NCBI RefSeq assembly: GCF_033568475.1
Contig: NC_133120.1
Span: forward strand, 81,940,151-82,004,150
Length of the DNA: 64,000 nt
From: Henckelia pumila
Lineage: Eukaryota; Streptophyta; Magnoliopsida; Lamiales; Gesneriaceae
Direction of reading: 5' to 3'
Shown here: one piece after another, positions 63,669 to 64,000 of the stretch
How the letters are laid out: the number at the start of each line of letters is the position of its first letter
Position numbering within the stretch: the first letter of the stretch is position 1
Position numbers and translations under genes: made by a program
The notes under the pieces: model-generated
Databases searched by the model: none
What the model was told of the DNA's origin: nothing
What the model saw: the letters and a program-made list of their open reading frames with translations, nothing else

Positions 63669-64000
63669 ATGGCTTCTACTCACACTCAAATCCTCCCAAC
63701 TGAGGAAGAACCACCATATCCCACTTCGAGATCATTCCGCCCACCCGGAGGCCGCCGGACATCGTCATTTTCATCGTCATCCACGTCGAATTCGTGGGAT
63801 TCATTTGGATCCTTCTACGACGAGTACCCTCCATTTAGTCCAATCTCCACCCCACCTAAATTCAACGGAGTTCCATTTTCTTGGGAAAAAATTCCCGGGA
63901 TCCCCAAGCACCAATTATTAGTACCCAAAATGGACGAATCCTCCGCGAATCTCCTCCCGTTGCCGCCGGCCGGAAACTCCAATTCCTCCACCAAGAAGCT
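63669..64000 (+). CDS. Unknown plant protein (DUF688-like?), N-terminal part, runs off the window
   Basis: An open frame begins with ATG at 63669 and stays open to the window end (110 codons seen). The product is Ser/Pro-rich. It starts MASTHTQILPTEEEPPYPTS, then has RRTSSFSSSSTSNSWDSFGS and YDEYPPFSPISTPPKFNG. The conserved-looking block VPFSWEKIPGIPKHQ (about residues 68-82) resembles the VPF-WE--PG-PK motif of plant DUF688-type proteins, whose role is unknown. The GC content rises over the flank and codon use looks real. No signal peptide or membrane segment is visible so far. The family name is a guess from one motif. Confidence 0.7.
   Translation, partial: MASTHTQILPTEEEPPYPTSRSFRPPGGRRTSSFSSSSTSNSWDSFGSFYDEYPPFSPISTPPKFNGVPFSWEKIPGIPKHQLLVPKMDESSANLLPLPPAGNSNSSTKK

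Overview
This is plant nuclear DNA, very probably from a eudicot. The evidence is interrupted genes with GT-AG introns, plant-only gene families (NAC, GASA/snakin, DUF616/MUCI70, ABCG25-type half transporter, CYP716), AT-rich intergenic DNA, and a dense load of Sirevirus, Ty3/gypsy, Tork-type Copia, TRIM, Helitron, hAT, Stowaway and Mutator-like elements. I cannot name the species from sequence alone; an asterid would fit.

Layout. Positions 1-9673 are a nest of old retroelements: the 3' end of a Ty3/gypsy chromovirus with a 2.8-kb LTR, sitting inside the reverse-transcriptase region of a Sirevirus-type Copia element. The 3' half of that Copia element, with a post-pol (env-like) region and an LTR, runs to about 9673 and carries its own Mutator-like MITE. 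A small unknown plant gene follows at 10914-11426. Next come a duplicated segment and a Helitron carrying eroded RPA-like exons (12117 to at least 13736). On the minus strand lies a seven-exon MUCI70/DUF616 glycosyltransferase-like gene (15574-20307, 710 aa by my splice reconstruction), then a four-exon GASA/snakin peptide gene (22893-23717, 112 aa). From about 23.8 to 38.2 kb I see no convincing gene, only many small DNA transposons, several with intact target-site duplications (TSDs). A VND7-type NAC gene (39905-41941, 306 aa) has a probable intron in its 5' UTR. A nearly full-length Tork/Tnt1-like Copia element with both LTRs and a 5-bp TSD occupies 44530-49429. It is followed by a decayed CYP716 P450 copy (49946-51102) that faces an intact-looking ABCG25-type abscisic-acid exporter gene (51615-56500, minus, 647 aa). 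The last 7 kb hold tandem repeats, a TRIM (61545-61887), and a short Helitron (63194-63588) that ends 80 bp before the start codon of an unknown plant gene running off the window (63669-64000).

The host genes do not form a pathway or cluster. They are separately regulated genes acting in the cell wall (MUCI70-like), as a secreted peptide (GASA), in xylem cell fate (VND7-like) and in ABA transport (ABCG25-like). The most informative structure lies in the repeats: a palindrome-bearing module recurring eight times through the Sirevirus, three near-identical hairpins in the gypsy LTR, several Helitron 3' termini (two belonging to complete short elements with the same 5' start), RPA-like coding traces in one Helitron, and a MITE inserted inside one unit of a 95-bp tandem array. 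I see no rRNA, tRNA, CRISPR array or prokaryotic-type system.
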